This document shows positions 45,752 to 57,372 of a stretch of DNA of 64,000 nt, piece by piece. The stretch covers positions 372,001 through 436,000 of the forward strand of contig JAIXMO010000021.1 in assembly GCA_025677825.1 (NCBI GenBank), given 5' to 3'. Position 1 is the stretch's first letter; each line of letters starts with the position of its first letter. The notes beneath the pieces were generated by a model. That model was given only the letters and a program-made list of their open reading frames with translations, was not told the DNA's origin and did no database searches. The position numbers and the translations under genes are program-made. Source of the stretch: Helicostylum pulchrum. Its lineage: Eukaryota > Mucoromycota > Mucoromycetes > Mucorales > Mucoraceae.

Positions 45752-48309
45752 ATGGAAAGTGATAACAGTGAAAATGGACCCAAGCAAAAGCGGTCAATAT
45801 TTGACGACCCAGTCGATTTATTTAATTTTCACCAAATCCAGTCTATTCAGTCACCTTCACTTTCTTATGCAAAAATGATCCAAGCGTCACGGTCCGTACC
45901 AGGTTCACGGAGAAATTCAAACGATGATCATAACTTGGACGCTTTACTTGGTGCAAAGTTATCGTTAAATGATTCTGAGTCAGGGTAATTTTTTTTTCTA
46001 TTTTTTTCTTGTTGATACCTCTCTTTTTTAACACGTATGTAAAACAAGTTTTAGAAAGTTACCATTTGCTATGACACCTCATGATCCTATTGGTGCTTTC
46101 TCACAAAAACAAAGAACTTTAGAGACTTTACCAAACGAATCAGAAGGTAGATTAATATATTTATATAAAGAGAGTGTGTGTATACTAAAAGTTGACAATC
46201 TTAGTTCCTTCGTTTAATCCTCACTTATCACAAGGTAACGATCCACCTATGCGAAATTTCTCAAATACCGTGCCAGTAACTGCTACTGGTAACACTTCCG
46301 AAGATTATTCAGAACTGGTGCGTTTTTAATGATGAAAAATATAGCTTCAATATTACTTACATATTTACTAGTTTCCTATGACCAACATCAATAACTTACC
46401 ACCAAATTCAAATGTACCGATAAACGGATTACCTCACTCTATTGTGACACCCGAAATGAGTGCACCCTGGATACCATACCATACACCACAACAAGTTGAC
46501 GTTGGACAAATGGTTAGTCCTATTATGCAAAACGATATTGATAATAATGCAAGGCGTTATTCTTATGGATGGCATAATACCAATACGCGTTTAACAACCT
46601 CGCAATCAACATCCGATCTTGCCCAAATGAATTCAGCGCATGGAATATATCCTGCCATGATAGATCATCATCGCGACTTGCCTCAAGTGATGTGCCCACA
46701 ATTTCAACAATTTGGCTTTTGTTCCAGAAACGATATGTGTCAATTTGCACCATCTCCTACACCCTTCTTTTCCTCCTCTGCGACAGATTCATTATACCAA
46801 CAATATAATAATCAACAACATCAACCCTTACCTCAAAAGCCAACCCCATTCTTCTTAATCCCTACTAACAACCCTCCACCAAAATCCAAAAAGCAAAATG
46901 AACGTCGTTCAACCAATACAGATCAAGATAGATTTGCAGATGCTAAAATAGATGATTTTATTGGAAAGCTGTATGAATTATGTAAGGACCAAAATGGATG
47001 TAGGTTCTTACAAAAGAAGATCGAGGAAAAAGAAAACGGTATAAAGAATTTAGAGATAGTGTTTAATGAAATCTATCCACATTTTACTGAATTGATGACA
47101 GGTAAATTTAAAAACGCCAGATAAAAGAGATATATTTTACTGATACATAAAAAAAAAAGATTCATTTGGTAATTATCTCTGTCAAAAAATGTTGGAAAGG
47201 TGCAATAACGAGCAACGTACTATTATTGTTGATACAGTGGCACCAGAATTAGTTAAAATCGCTTTAAATATGCACGGTACAAGAGCTGTCCAAAAACTGA
47301 TTGAATATCTCTCTACTGAACAACAGGTATATATTATCATTTTTTACAGATGTTGTAATGCAAACTAATTTTTTTACTGTAGATCAAAACCGTTACATCT
47401 GCTTTAAATTCAAACGTAGTAACATTAATCAAAGACTTGAACGGAAATCACGTTATTCAAAAATGCCTTCACCGCTTATCAGCCGAAAACAACCAATTTA
47501 TTTATGATGCTGTTTGTGCTAACTGTATCGAAGTTGCATCACATAAGCATGGATGTTGTGTTTTACAAAGATGTTTCGACCATGCCACTATTTCTCAAAA
47601 GGTAGCAACCATATATATTATAAAATAAGTTCAAAATATTTATTACTCTCATTGTAGGATCAACTGGTGGATGAAATTGCTAGGCACGCTTTACCACTTG
47701 TCAAAAATCCTTTCGGCAATTACGTTGTACAATATGTTTTAGAATTAGGTGTCACGAAATACTCTGAAAGTGTCATTCGTCGCTTTGTAAATCATGTCTG
47801 TACTTTATCAGTACAAAAATTTAGTTCGAATGTGATTGAAAATGTAAGTTTTTTTTTTTATTAAATGTACATCAATATACGATTATTAATTTTTTTTTAA
47901 AAAAAGTGTATTCGAACTGCTGAACCTCCTACGCGTCGTTTGTTAATCGCTGAACTTGTTAATCAATCAGTGATGGAAAAGTTACTACATGATTCGTTCG
48001 CAAATTATGTAGTGCAGACTTCGTTAGACTTTTCCGATGAAGATCAACGTGCGGAGGTAAGATAACCCTTTTTTTTTTGAAAAGTATGTAAATGCCAACT
48101 ATTTGTTTTAATAGCTTGTTGAATGTATTCGTCCATTATTACCTACAATCCGTAGTACGCCTTACGGAAAACGTATTCACAGTAAAATATTTCGTGATAC
48201 TAATAAATCTGGTACATGTAATAAACCCCAATCAACACAACAACAACGTCAACGCCATCGACAGAGTCATGATACCGAAAACTTGGATGAAGAAACTCTG
48301 GATCAATAA
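45752..48309 (+). CDS. Pumilio-family (PUF) RNA-binding protein, 694 aa
   Basis: PUF proteins bind 3'-UTR elements and repress or localise mRNA. Nine exons, join(45752..45984, 46055..46146, 46205..46317, 46372..47101, 47160..47326, 47383..47601, 47658..47843, 47907..48056, 48115..48309), are in phase. The N-terminal half is low-complexity. A zinc-finger-like block MCPQFQQFGFCSRNDMCQFA has CCCH spacing (C-x8-C-x5-C-x3) but a Pro where the His should be. The C-terminal half holds the tandem repeats with base-contact triplets, including NGCRFLQKKI, FGNYLCQKML, HGTRAVQKLI, NGNHVIQKCL, HGCCVLQRCF, FGNYVVQYVL, SSNVIENCIR and FANYVVQTSL. Eight repeats can be counted, as in typical PUF domains. Confidence 0.9.
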
Positions 48310-48484
48310 ACCCTCTCCCTCCCCTTTTTTCTTGCTTTAGCTTTGTACCTTAATATTATTTCATTTCGAAATTTGTAACAATATTCTCTCTTTTTTTTTT
48401 TTGTACTAGTATTAAATATTTTTTTTTCCATCAAAATTTTTATGTAAATACTTTTTTCTTTCCTTTTTCTTTTATTAAAAAAAA

Positions 48485-49172
48485 ATGCCACGTACACCTC
48501 CCATTATTCTACCTACTAATTCATCTGGAAGTTGGTTTAATAGTCCTATCTCAAAAGAAAAGGATTCTTACGAAAAACTGGAAGATTTGGACATTCTATC
48601 TCCATTTACATATTCACCAAGTGACGATGATGAGTCTTCAAAAACTAACAATAAAACGAATAAGCGACACGAAAAGACTTATGCTGTATCAGAAGAATCA
48701 TTATATCATAAACCAACCTCAAACCAACCCAGTCAACAAAGTACAGGCCGTTCCAATAACCAACAGCAATACGAACTTATAGATGAAGACGAAGATGATC
48801 AAAATTCTGACAACAATTCAAATAAAGATAATACGCAATGTGAAGAGGATATATTTAATTCCGTTATTGATGGTAAAACGCTCAAACAAACAGTACATTT
48901 TATATTTACCGTTTTCTTAAATATAATTTTTTTAGACCTTAAAGCCGAGTTCAAGTTGTATACCGACGAATATAAAGAGTTTAAAAGGTATTTTTTTTTA
49001 AAAAGTAAAAAAAAGAATACATGTTTAAAGCTTCTTTTTTTTTTAAAAAAAAAGACATGTTGATAGTGCCAAAAGAGAACTTTTAGAGTTCATTCAAAAT
49101 CGTAGTTTTTACTTTGAAGAACGTGGCACTTATCTCAATCAAAAATGGGATTCATTAAGACAACTCATATAA
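48485..49172 (+). CDS. Uncharacterised acidic protein, 181 aa
   Basis: Exons join(48485..48872, 48936..48987, 49067..49172) are in phase. The first 120 residues are Ser/Thr/Asn/Asp-rich and probably disordered (includes ELIDEDEDDQNSDNNSNKDN). The last 60 residues form a charged helical stretch: LKAEFKLYTDEYKEFKSAKR, then FIQNRSFYFEERGTYLNQKW. The end of the helix is the best-conserved-looking part. No known family was recognised. The gene lies 175 bp downstream of the PUF gene in the same direction but shows no sign of being linked in function. Confidence 0.6.
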
Positions 49173-49617
49173 GTGACATGATTAACAAAAACTATAGGAT
49201 CAAAATGCTTTTTTCGTATATATTTATAAAATAAAACGATCCTATTTTTAACAACTGATATTATACTTTTTTGCATGGTAAATTTACGTCATAAAAAATA
49301 TATATGTTGATACCTTTTTATCAACAATGATGCATACAATGACTTAAACGTTTGACAGAAAATAATATGCACATAAAAAAAAGGGTTACCAATAAGGTAT
49401 TTTTTAAATACTAGTGACACATATGTCTTAGTTTGAATCATATAGCCAATGAAAGCTTGTTATCTAAATTATTATATAACTGAGCTCAAGATATTATGTG
49501 TGGGGTTCACTCTGTTATTTTTACTTAATAAACGAACCTAAGTTGGCAGTCATTGATATACGTCTTATAAATACAAATACATATCAATGCATATAATACA
49601 CAAATATCTCACTAAGG
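49173..49617. other. Intergenic, about 445 bp
   Basis: Only AT-rich spacer between the 3' ends of the small acidic gene and the convergent nuclease-like pseudogene was seen. Confidence 0.4.
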
Positions 49618-51790
49618 TCAATTATATTCATAGGGGGAAGTGTCTTTTTTTTCGCCAGTGACCGAATTGTGCCAGCTACCATCGCTCATGTTAGCCCATC
49701 CAAACATATCTTCAGCACCCATTTTTTCTAATGGTTCTGGCTCTTGATCATAATATCTAATAACAATTCGTTCATGAAATAATTGATGTTTTCTATGACC
49801 AAACAACTGCAAAGGCAACACGGATGCTGATCTGGTATCTGATGGTGGGGTATAGTAGCTAGGTCTTGTGATCTTTTGGGTGTCGTAAATAGTGCTATTG
49901 GATGTGGTATTATCATTTAGAGAAACAGAATGAGCTCTTACAATTTCATCTTACAACCCGACCAATTTGATTGCTTCAGTTTGATTGCGGCTCTGTCAAT
50001 AAAATAAATACGGTGTTAAAACTTATGTTTATATCAACATATAAAATCATTTTCTTACAATGAGGTATTCAAGTCCTTCCAAAGTTTCTATGAATCCAGA
50101 GAGATCATCCACCGTTTGAGGAAATCTAAGCTTCTTTTGAGTGATTGCAACATAAAGGCCTTCTCGGTATAAGTGTACTGACATCAAACAAGCTTCAAGA
50201 CCGGCTATTTGCAGGGTCCAACCAACAACGTTCTCCTTCATGCCTGCTTCCAAATGATGATCAACGATTTCTTTTGCTTCGCGCAGACACTTGCTTCTGT
50301 CATGTGTCAGCTTATCAGCATTATTTGAATGTATTGCCACTTCACCCGCGCACAAATCAGTCTCATACTTTTCATAGTCCAAAAGTAATCGTATGTCAAT
50401 TTTGAATCCGCTTACTTTTTCATAGTTGAGATAAGCATCTTGTTTCCTTTTTGAAGTGTACGAGTTTACGGTTTCGCCCTGTTTCATTCTGATGATCTTC
50501 CCGGTACAAACAAGTTTCTTAATTATTGGGAACCAAATACTACACACATCTTGCTCAAATATTGATTTTTTGTTGGTTACAATGGCACTGATCAAGTGTT
50601 TTTCTTCACCCAAGACGATAAGGCTATAAAATTGTGAATAATCTAATTTATAGTCAAACAACACATCACTTACACATGTCGGAAGACCTCTAAATAATTG
50701 AAGAGTACTTCTCCGGTGGATTCAAGGGATTGTATTTTGGAGATATACTTTAGTGCAATGAAAAACCCCTTTTCAAGAGCCATGCTAGTTAGTGATTCAA
50801 AGTGAGTGACTGCCATACTAGGGATCTTGGGTGTCTCTTCAAGCTTGAATCGTCGATAAAAATAGTCATTCAAGTCTTTCAATTCTTCTTTTGAGAACAA
50901 GTAGCCTTGGTGATTGTCTTCAGGATAACTTAAATCCAATACTGAGCTGAGACCAACTTCCATCACAAATTTCTCTGCAGGGGTAATTTCATGTTCAATA
51001 TACTGATCGTGGAGAATAACTGCTTCATGCTTGATTCTTTTGCCAATACTATCAGTCTGGTTATATTTGGTGAATACATGATCAACATCGATTATATCTG
51101 TTTGATTAGGTTCTACTGGATCTTCACTGCTAGTGCTTTCTTGGCTGGAGCTTATACTTTCTAACTCCAATGATTTTAAGAGAGAGTCCGCTTCAAACTT
51201 TGCTGATAGGTACTCTTTTGCAGCAGCAGCTATTTTTTTTTGTGTATTGGCACGGCTTCTGAGTGTGTATACTTTTTTGTCGGTCTCTTCATCTAAAACT
51301 TCCATTTCCTTTTCTTGTAGTTTTGCAAGATATATAGTTTGAAGATCGCTTTTGCTTTTGCTGTCAAAAAAGTAGTCTTTGCAAGCTTTGCTGTATTTTG
51401 ATAATCCAATGTCTGTTGCAAATGATGATGCCATTCTTGTAAAAAAAGATTTTACACGTCGCGTAAATACCTCTACAGATACAGTATTGTCAATGGTTTT
51501 TAGGGCAGCCATTACTAGTTTCAAGGGATTTGACCAGTATTTAGCCTTTAAACCACTCAGCATAGGATCGATTCTTCTTCTTTTACATTGTTCGCTAGTA
51601 AGTTTAAACTCGGGATTAATTCCAATCACAATAGGTTTTTTCGATACGTCGCATGACATCACGTTCACTGTAATGCTAATACATCAAAATGATTACTCAT
51701 TTACTGTTGCAGAGACCGGTTTTCTGAATGCGGAATTATTAATACGCGTTCTATTTACACGTTCAGAAATAAAGTGTGGCATTTTTCCTT
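49618..51790 (-). pseudogene. Large nuclease-like gene of the accessory family, probably decayed
   Basis: An N-terminal piece starts at an ATG near 51784 (MPHFISERVNRTRINNSAF). The main exon (down to about 50680) carries a helical region (LKLVMAALKTIDNTVSVEVF; Ser/Glu linker). A 50-nt GTAAGT...TATAG intron at about 50680-50631, or a frameshift, leads to the core. The core reads VSGFKIDIRLLLDYEKYETD then LCAGEVAIHSNNADKL, a D...E pattern like PD-(D/E)XK folds without a clear Lys. GLYVAITQKKLRFPQ then DDLSGFIETLEG follow. The last part, after an intron ending near 49993, contains an in-frame TAA (about 49951) before another 110 open codons ending SPYEYN. The first donor reads ACAGTAAATG, one G short of keeping the frame. 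These lesions suggest recent decay. Confidence 0.5.
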
Positions 51791-52365
51791 TTACTTACTT
51801 TTATAAAGTACCATAAAAAGGTACTTCGTCTGATATCTGCACGGTATTACAGTCGGAAGGGCCACGTTTAAACGTTTTGTAGCAAGCGCCCTTTTTCATG
51901 ACGGTCGCTTGAAGAGAAACAGTATCATTTTGTACGAACATAAAAGAAAAAATGTACAAAAGAAAGAAAAGAGATTTTAAAAAAAAGATAAAATAAATAA
52001 TAAAATAGCTGGTCTATTTTCTCACGCGATCTACTATTTAATCATTTTTATACAGCCACACAAAACTGAAATTGGGTCATGCTGCATGTTAGCATTGTCC
52101 CTTTAAATAAAATCATATTTTCTCGACTGTAGAAACTAAATCTCAAATCCTTTTGATATAGTACGAATTTGGTAGCTTATCGTTCCCTTTAGTTTATTTT
52201 CATTTGTTTCGAAGCATCGATAGAATAAGTCTAACTTGTGCTTTCGATTAGACCGTAGTCAAATTCAACGTCGCGATCTCATTGCGTCAAGATATGGCTT
52301 TGTTACGTTACAGCGAAATTTAAAAGTTACGCTTTTGTTACGCTTTTGTTACGTTACGGCTTAGA
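51791..52365. other. Intergenic, about 575 bp, with short tandem repeat
   Basis: No gene was seen. Near its end TTACGCTTTTG repeats at 52327-52357 with a further partial unit, directly beside the left edge of the transposase-like repeat. Confidence 0.4.
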
Positions 52366-52914
52366 GTGCATTACTTTTAAACCTTCAACTTTTAGCTCCG
52401 ATTTCCCCCTCTTTTATCTTTTTTTTTCTTTTTGATAAAACATGACGGCAAACCCTTTTAAGCATAAAACAATCAGATGGAATTGGTTATGAACGGTCCA
52501 AGTACCTCGCCGTACAACGATATTAAGGAAAAAGTACTTGAATGGTTTCGGTCAGTACCAAAGTTCCAAAGAAACATTCCTACTTTACAGAACGAACTTC
52601 GAACTGTGATCCTTCCTGCAGCTATTGAAACCATACGTTGAATGTTGAAGTTGATGATAGCGGGGTCATTACCAATCCTTTGTCTATCGAATGCATTAGA
52701 AATAAGCTTATACAATGGGTAAGTCATTTACGCCAGAATGAAAAAAAAAACCCCCCAGATAATACTTAGTTAATAACCTCTCTATAGAAAGGAATGGTCT
52801 CAAAGAATCATGGAATACCAACGTTATGCAGAGACATATGGCTATGAAGACGTTCTTCCTGCCTTGCCTGATAATATTAGACTTATTTCCTTATATAGAA
52901 TCGGGATAAGACGG
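52366..52914 (+). pseudogene. Second, decayed copy of the truncated transposase-like gene
   Basis: The leader and coding part of the gene at 12699-13343 recur here at high identity, from GTGCATTACTTTTAAACC to ATAGAATCGGGATAA. ATG is at 52482. One base is lost in the AAAACCATACG region, shifting the frame. A deletion removes the codons across the intron donor. Another removes the acceptor and the GHEREDVV segment, so the DNA jumps from AACCTCTC to TATAGAAAGGAATGG. The copy ends at the same place as the first one, after which the flanks differ. It lies only 90 bp upstream of the next nuclease-like gene. Confidence 0.75.
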
Positions 52915-53004
52915 CCTTTATAAGGAATCACCCTTTATATAAGACCACGGTAACCACCAAGAAAATTACCAGCATCAATCCTCTTTACGCTTTTTTTTTA
53001 CGAA

Positions 53005-54146
53005 ATGACTGATAAACGTAAGTCTATATAACCTTTTAGTTCTTTTCAACTAGAAAAGTTATTAATTTACTGTTAAATAGAATCCCTGTTAACATCAAGA
53101 ATTCCATTTATCGAGCACCCTGGTACTGACAAGACCAGTAAAACTATTTTAAAACATCCTTTCGTAAAAAAAATCATTACGGTTGCCATTTTGGATGTTA
53201 ATGGTGATAATTACAGAGTTGGAGACGTAGAATGGCCTGGCGGATCAAGATCAGACGTTTTATATGAACCATTAGATAGATCCCTGAAGCAATTACCTAT
53301 AATCGTTGAAGTTCAGAGAACAGTTGATGTCAATTTCATGGCAAGAGTTGTTCCTTACTGTGTAATGGCTTATCGTCGTTATCAAGTCTTCCCTGTACTA
53401 CGGGTATTCGCTCCCGAACATGTATCAATACCTGCTGAAAATATGCGCCTACCAAATGTTAATGGTGCTTTATCACTTAACTGTGAATATTGGGCCAGAA
53501 AACGATATTTGATCAGACTTAAAAATGTTTCTACGCTTACCGGCTCAACTGATCCATTTGCTGCAGTTTCAAATTTTAATATAGTTATAAATCAAAGAAG
53601 CTTTCTTACCAAAAGATGGACTAAGTTATAAGAAACTAACAAAAAAATATATTTCAGCAACAGACTAGTTTATTGGAAAATAACTCGTTGAAAAATCTGA
53701 CTATTAGACAATTATTTTCAATTGCAACAGAAGTCTTACGAGAAAATATTGATCGAGAGCGACAATTACTTAATGCTATCAACTGTGCTTGTGATGTGGG
53801 AGTTAAACATCACCAACAAATCCTAGAGATAGCGGAACGTTTACAATAGGATCCCCCCTGTATTCAAAATGAAGCTCTACTTGGAATATCAAAGTTAAAG
53901 CAAGTAAAACGATCAGCTGACGATGCGAATATTGATGAGGAGGAGCCAGAAAATACTCAACTGGTTAGCCAAGATGAAGAGAGATTTGAAAACACCATGG
54001 ATTTTGTTCAGCGGTACAAGGAAACTAGAAATCGACTGAACTGGCGTGGTTGTCATGATATGCTAAAGAAACAAACCAACGTTATCCATTACAAAACCTC
54101 AGAAGTGTTGCGCACAGTGTATAACAGATTCAAGACAAGAGGTTAA
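53005..54146 (+). pseudogene. Nuclease-like gene with D...E-x-Q core, interrupted by a stop
   Basis: Exon 1 is 13 nt (53005..53017, MTDK plus one base), spliced to exon 2 from 53081. Exon 2 reads IITVAILDVNGDNYRVGDVE, then SRSDVLYEP and LPIIVEVQRTVDVNFMARVV. The D...E-x-Q spacing (Asp in SDVLYEP, Glu and Gln in VEVQ) is like PD-(D/E)XK transposon-linked families such as Rpn/YhgA; the family call is inference. From 53658 another frame reads LKNLTIRQLFSIATEVLREN, stops at TAG (53847-53849), then runs open for 98 codons with KRSADDANIDEEEPE and NWRGCHDMLKKQTNVIHYKT. The junction near 53624-53658 does not keep phase with any GT donor seen. Probably decayed. Confidence 0.5.
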
Positions 54147-54820
54147 AATGCGTCTTTTTTAACCATCGTATCCATTATAATTATGAATATGTTTGTCATA
54201 AACTCGATACCTATAACAATTCCTTATTCATAACACCATATTTATCATTTAACAAAATTCACGTAAAAATAAAAATAAAATCCTTTTGTTCTTTACTTGT
54301 ATTATTTGTTCATATTTCGTACCTGGGATGTGAACTGTAAGAAACATTAAAATTATCTGCTACTATGAATGGTTTACACTAAACTTTAGAGTCAAAAGTG
54401 AATTCTTTGATTGTGCTTTTATTTCCAAATAAGTTCTTTCAATTGAAAAGAAAAGATAAAAAACATTGTTACTATATTCATTGAAATAAGTTGCAGTTAA
54501 TGAAGGGATGTTGTATACACAGTGCTTAGATAGCTAGATTATAGATCTGATTCATGATCTATATTTAGTGTCATTATCAACACATCTATAATAACTTCAT
54601 TTTAGCATCGTTGATACAGGGGTCTTTTACATATATAATAACTATTATAACAGACATTATCTGAGCAGTCAAGTTTACCGTCTTTACCATTAATAGAAAC
54701 TCAGATCTCAATCAGTGTCTTAATATTGTAAATAAAGATTTCTCTTTAGAAAACACTTTTACATGACAAGGAGATTAATCAAAATAAAAAATACTATTGC
54801 ATTTAATGTACAGTTCCTGA
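54147..54820. other. Intergenic, about 670 bp
   Basis: AT-rich sequence lies between the nuclease-like gene and the transposase remnant. No gene or clear repeat was seen. Confidence 0.4.
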
Positions 54821-55231
54821 GTGACAGGGTCTTTCGATTTCCCAATCTTTGCTATTGCCTGGTTTTCTTTGAGAAGAAACATTGATAGAACGGCTAACAT
54901 GAGCTACAAATATCTAGTTCTTGACAATGCATCCATTCACAAGGCTGCACTTATTGAAGATTGGGTTGGTCAACGTGGCTATAAACTTCTCTTTTTGCCC
55001 CCTTATTCTCCTTTTTTGAATCCAATTGAAGAGTTTTGGTTTAAGCTGAAGAGTTTTGGTTTAAGCTGAAGACTGTTGTAAATAACGATCCCTCTTCTGT
55101 CAGGCAGAATGAAAAAATCTCTGATCGTATTCGCAACGCATCATTTTACATCAGCAGAGAAGACTGCGAGAATTGGATAAAGCATTCTTTGACGTTCTGG
55201 CAGAGATGCTTGAATTGTGAAAAAGGATTAT
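54821..55231 (+). pseudogene. Tc1/mariner-type transposase, C-terminal remnant
   Basis: The frame contains KYLVLDNASIHKA, then LLFLPPYSPFLNPIEEFWFK, the second Asp and the final Glu region of DDE transposases of the Tc1/mariner (DDE_3) group. The first catalytic Asp and the DNA-binding part are absent. A perfect 20-bp tandem duplication (55031-55050 and 55051-55070) shifts the frame. After it the protein continues as KTVVNNDPSSVRQNEKISDR to a stop at 55229-55231. It is a 5'-truncated, frame-shifted and inactive element. Short direct repeats (GACCCATTTTCA at 55280 and 55299) just downstream may belong to its end. Confidence 0.8.
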
Positions 55232-55540
55232 AAGAAGCAAAATAAAAAGCATGCATTAAATTTCTTTATTGGTCTTAGCGACCCATTTTCAAAATTATGA
55301 CCCATTTTCATTTTTATTGGGCCAACCTTTTTTCGTTGACTGTATCTTTATTTTATAGCGTCGTTTTTCTAAGGCATTTTATTGGGTCCCGAGTTTCTCA
55401 TATTTTTTTTACCTTTTATGACAATTCTGAATTTACTATAAAAGAGGGTTTTTTTCGGTTTTTTTTATATCTTTTTTCTCTACATTCTTTTTTTTTCCTC
55501 TATTTTTTTTATACACAGTTAAAAAAAAAACTTTTTCTCT

Positions 55541-56059
55541 ATGCCTTATATTCTTCCCGTTGAAAATTCCTCAAATATTAACACTACTAATGCGTTTGAA
55601 CGGTTCAATCAAATTGTTGAGAATTACAAGCACATAATTGAAAATAATGCTACGGCGCGTTGTATGGTTGGATTTACAGCGGCAGCATTTATTCAAAACG
55701 AAGGAGACATTGATATTGATTCGGTAGAGAGCTGGCTTCAGTCGCTTGAGTCAGACGATCAACCCTCTTTAGAAGAACCAGACCACAATAATACCAAAGT
55801 CAATCGAATCTTGAATGTGGTAAAGGAAACTTCTGCTCAACACTATTATCAAGAGTATGAAGAAGATTTAACTACGGATGACAGTGAAGATAATGAAGAT
55901 GAATTCAACGATGAAACATCGTACGAGTTAAATAGATTTATTAGTTGCGATCCTTATTCGGCTGACTCTTACCCTATTTATAATTACGTTCCTAAATATA
56001 CCTTTGTAAATTATTCCGCTGGCAATGTTCCTGATCACTCAGAGACAACATTATGCTAG
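55541..56059 (+). CDS. Uncharacterised acidic protein, 172 aa
   Basis: An intronless frame has ATG at 55541 after a strongly CT/T-rich leader typical of expressed genes here. The protein starts MPYILPVENSSNINTTN, has one moderately hydrophobic helix (TARCMVGFTAAAFIQ, about 45-60), then a strongly acidic part (DLTTDDSEDNEDEFNDETSY) and a Tyr-rich end. No signal peptide or known domain was recognised. Its position between transposase remnants, and its lack of relatives recognised by eye, make it either a lineage-specific gene or a leftover of a mobile element. The clean frame and leader favour a real gene. Confidence 0.45.
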   Translation: MPYILPVENSSNINTTNAFERFNQIVENYKHIIENNATARCMVGFTAAAFIQNEGDIDIDSVESWLQSLESDDQPSLEEPDHNNTKVNRILNVVKETSAQHYYQEYEEDLTTDDSEDNEDEFNDETSYELNRFISCDPYSADSYPIYNYVPKYTFVNYSAGNVPDHSETTLC

Positions 56060-57199
56060 TATTATACGAAACTATCATTCCCCTTTTATATCCCTAAATG
56101 AGGAGTTGTGAATGATAGAATTACCCTTTTTTTTTTTTTTTTTTGCTAAATTACTCCATTATACATATTTTTCTGGCTTCTTACATATAGATTACACACT
56201 GAACATCCTTCTCTTTTTTTTTAATTAAGCTGTTCCTCTCCCTTTTTTTCTTTTACAAATAAAACCTATTTTCTCTCTGTACTTTTTTTTTTTTTTTTTT
56301 TTTTTTTCGGTTGAAGGTCAGCATAGAAACTAACCTAATTTTCCCGTGAAATGACCTCTTTTTTTTAAAAAAAATTACACCAATGATATAGCGTACCTTG
56401 TTTTCTTTTCTGTATATTCTTTAAAACGATTTATTTATAATTCGTGATCTTTTGATAATTCTTGTGACAGTAAATAGAATCTTATAATCTTATTGTTTAA
56501 AAAAAAAAAGTGCCACTTCTTAGATTAAAAAATAGCTTAGCAATTCTGTATTTGTCCAAACAAACCTTTTGACATTTCGTAATTATTTCGAAACTCCCAC
56601 AGTGTTTTCTCTCTCCCGGGATGTTCAAGTCATTTAACGTTATTTGTGCCTTAACCACGTTTTATAAGTATTGATTTTAAATACCGTGGATGATTTTTTT
56701 TTCGGCATTAAACGGCATTTTTGGGAATAATGCCAATTACAGTACTCACGGAGTCAGCGACCTCTCTACTAGTCATTTCTTTTTTTCTTTCACTTGAGCA
56801 GTTTAAGACGAGAGTTTTGAACAGCCAACTCTTTTATGACGGTTATTCAGTCCTAATTAGGATTCTGTAAAAGGAAATCAAAACCGTACGTTATTTGATT
56901 CAAGCGAAAGAAAAACGGGAGTGTGTACTCCAAGGTCGCACCTTTTTTTTTTTGGATAGACCCTGTGAATTGACCGTGCATTAAGAATTTCCCGTTAGGT
57001 CAAGATAAAGGTGGTCGATAGCCGTAGTACACGGGAAAAAAGTAAGTCGACATTATCTTAATCTAAGTGTAGTATATAATTACTTAATTGTTTTTTTTTA
57101 AAAAAAAAATACAGAGACTGATGGAGAACATACATAAGACACGTTATAAAACTAACGGATGTACTTTTTTGTTTAAGCCGAATTGTTAGTACAGTCGTT
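56060..57199. other. Intergenic, about 1.1 kb
   Basis: Very AT-rich with an 18-T run near 56127 and a 26-T run near 56283. No gene was accepted; the frame at 57058-57255 is antisense noise over the transposon end. Confidence 0.4.
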
Positions 57200-57205
57200 C
57201 CAACG

Positions 57206-57305
57206 CCAAAGGGCGGGTCGTATATGATTTCATTGGGCGGCTTTTCAATTTCCAAAGGACGGTTTTTTTTTTACCAAAGGGCGGTTTTTCACAGCTCAAA
57301 GGGCG
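57206..57305. repeat. Subterminal repeat cluster of a Tc1-like element
   Basis: Five copies of a CCAAAGGGCGG-type motif lie within 100 bp: 57206-57216, 57232-57240 (ATTGGGCGG), 57252-57262 (CCAAAGGACGG), 57274-57284 and 57295-57305 (CTCAAAGGGCG), spaced about 20-24 bp. They sit directly downstream of the stop of the minus-strand transposase remnant, where a transposon end with binding-site repeats is expected. Confidence 0.6.
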
Positions 57306-57372
57306 TCATTTTTTTTTTTCAATATACGGTTTTTTTCATTAAAGTTCGTTTTGTTATTTTAAAAGCGTAAAG

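Noticed and set aside
51379..51816. 145-codon plus-strand frame opposite the nuclease-like gene
   Set aside because: Antisense shadow; the minus strand has the consistent protein pattern and introns.
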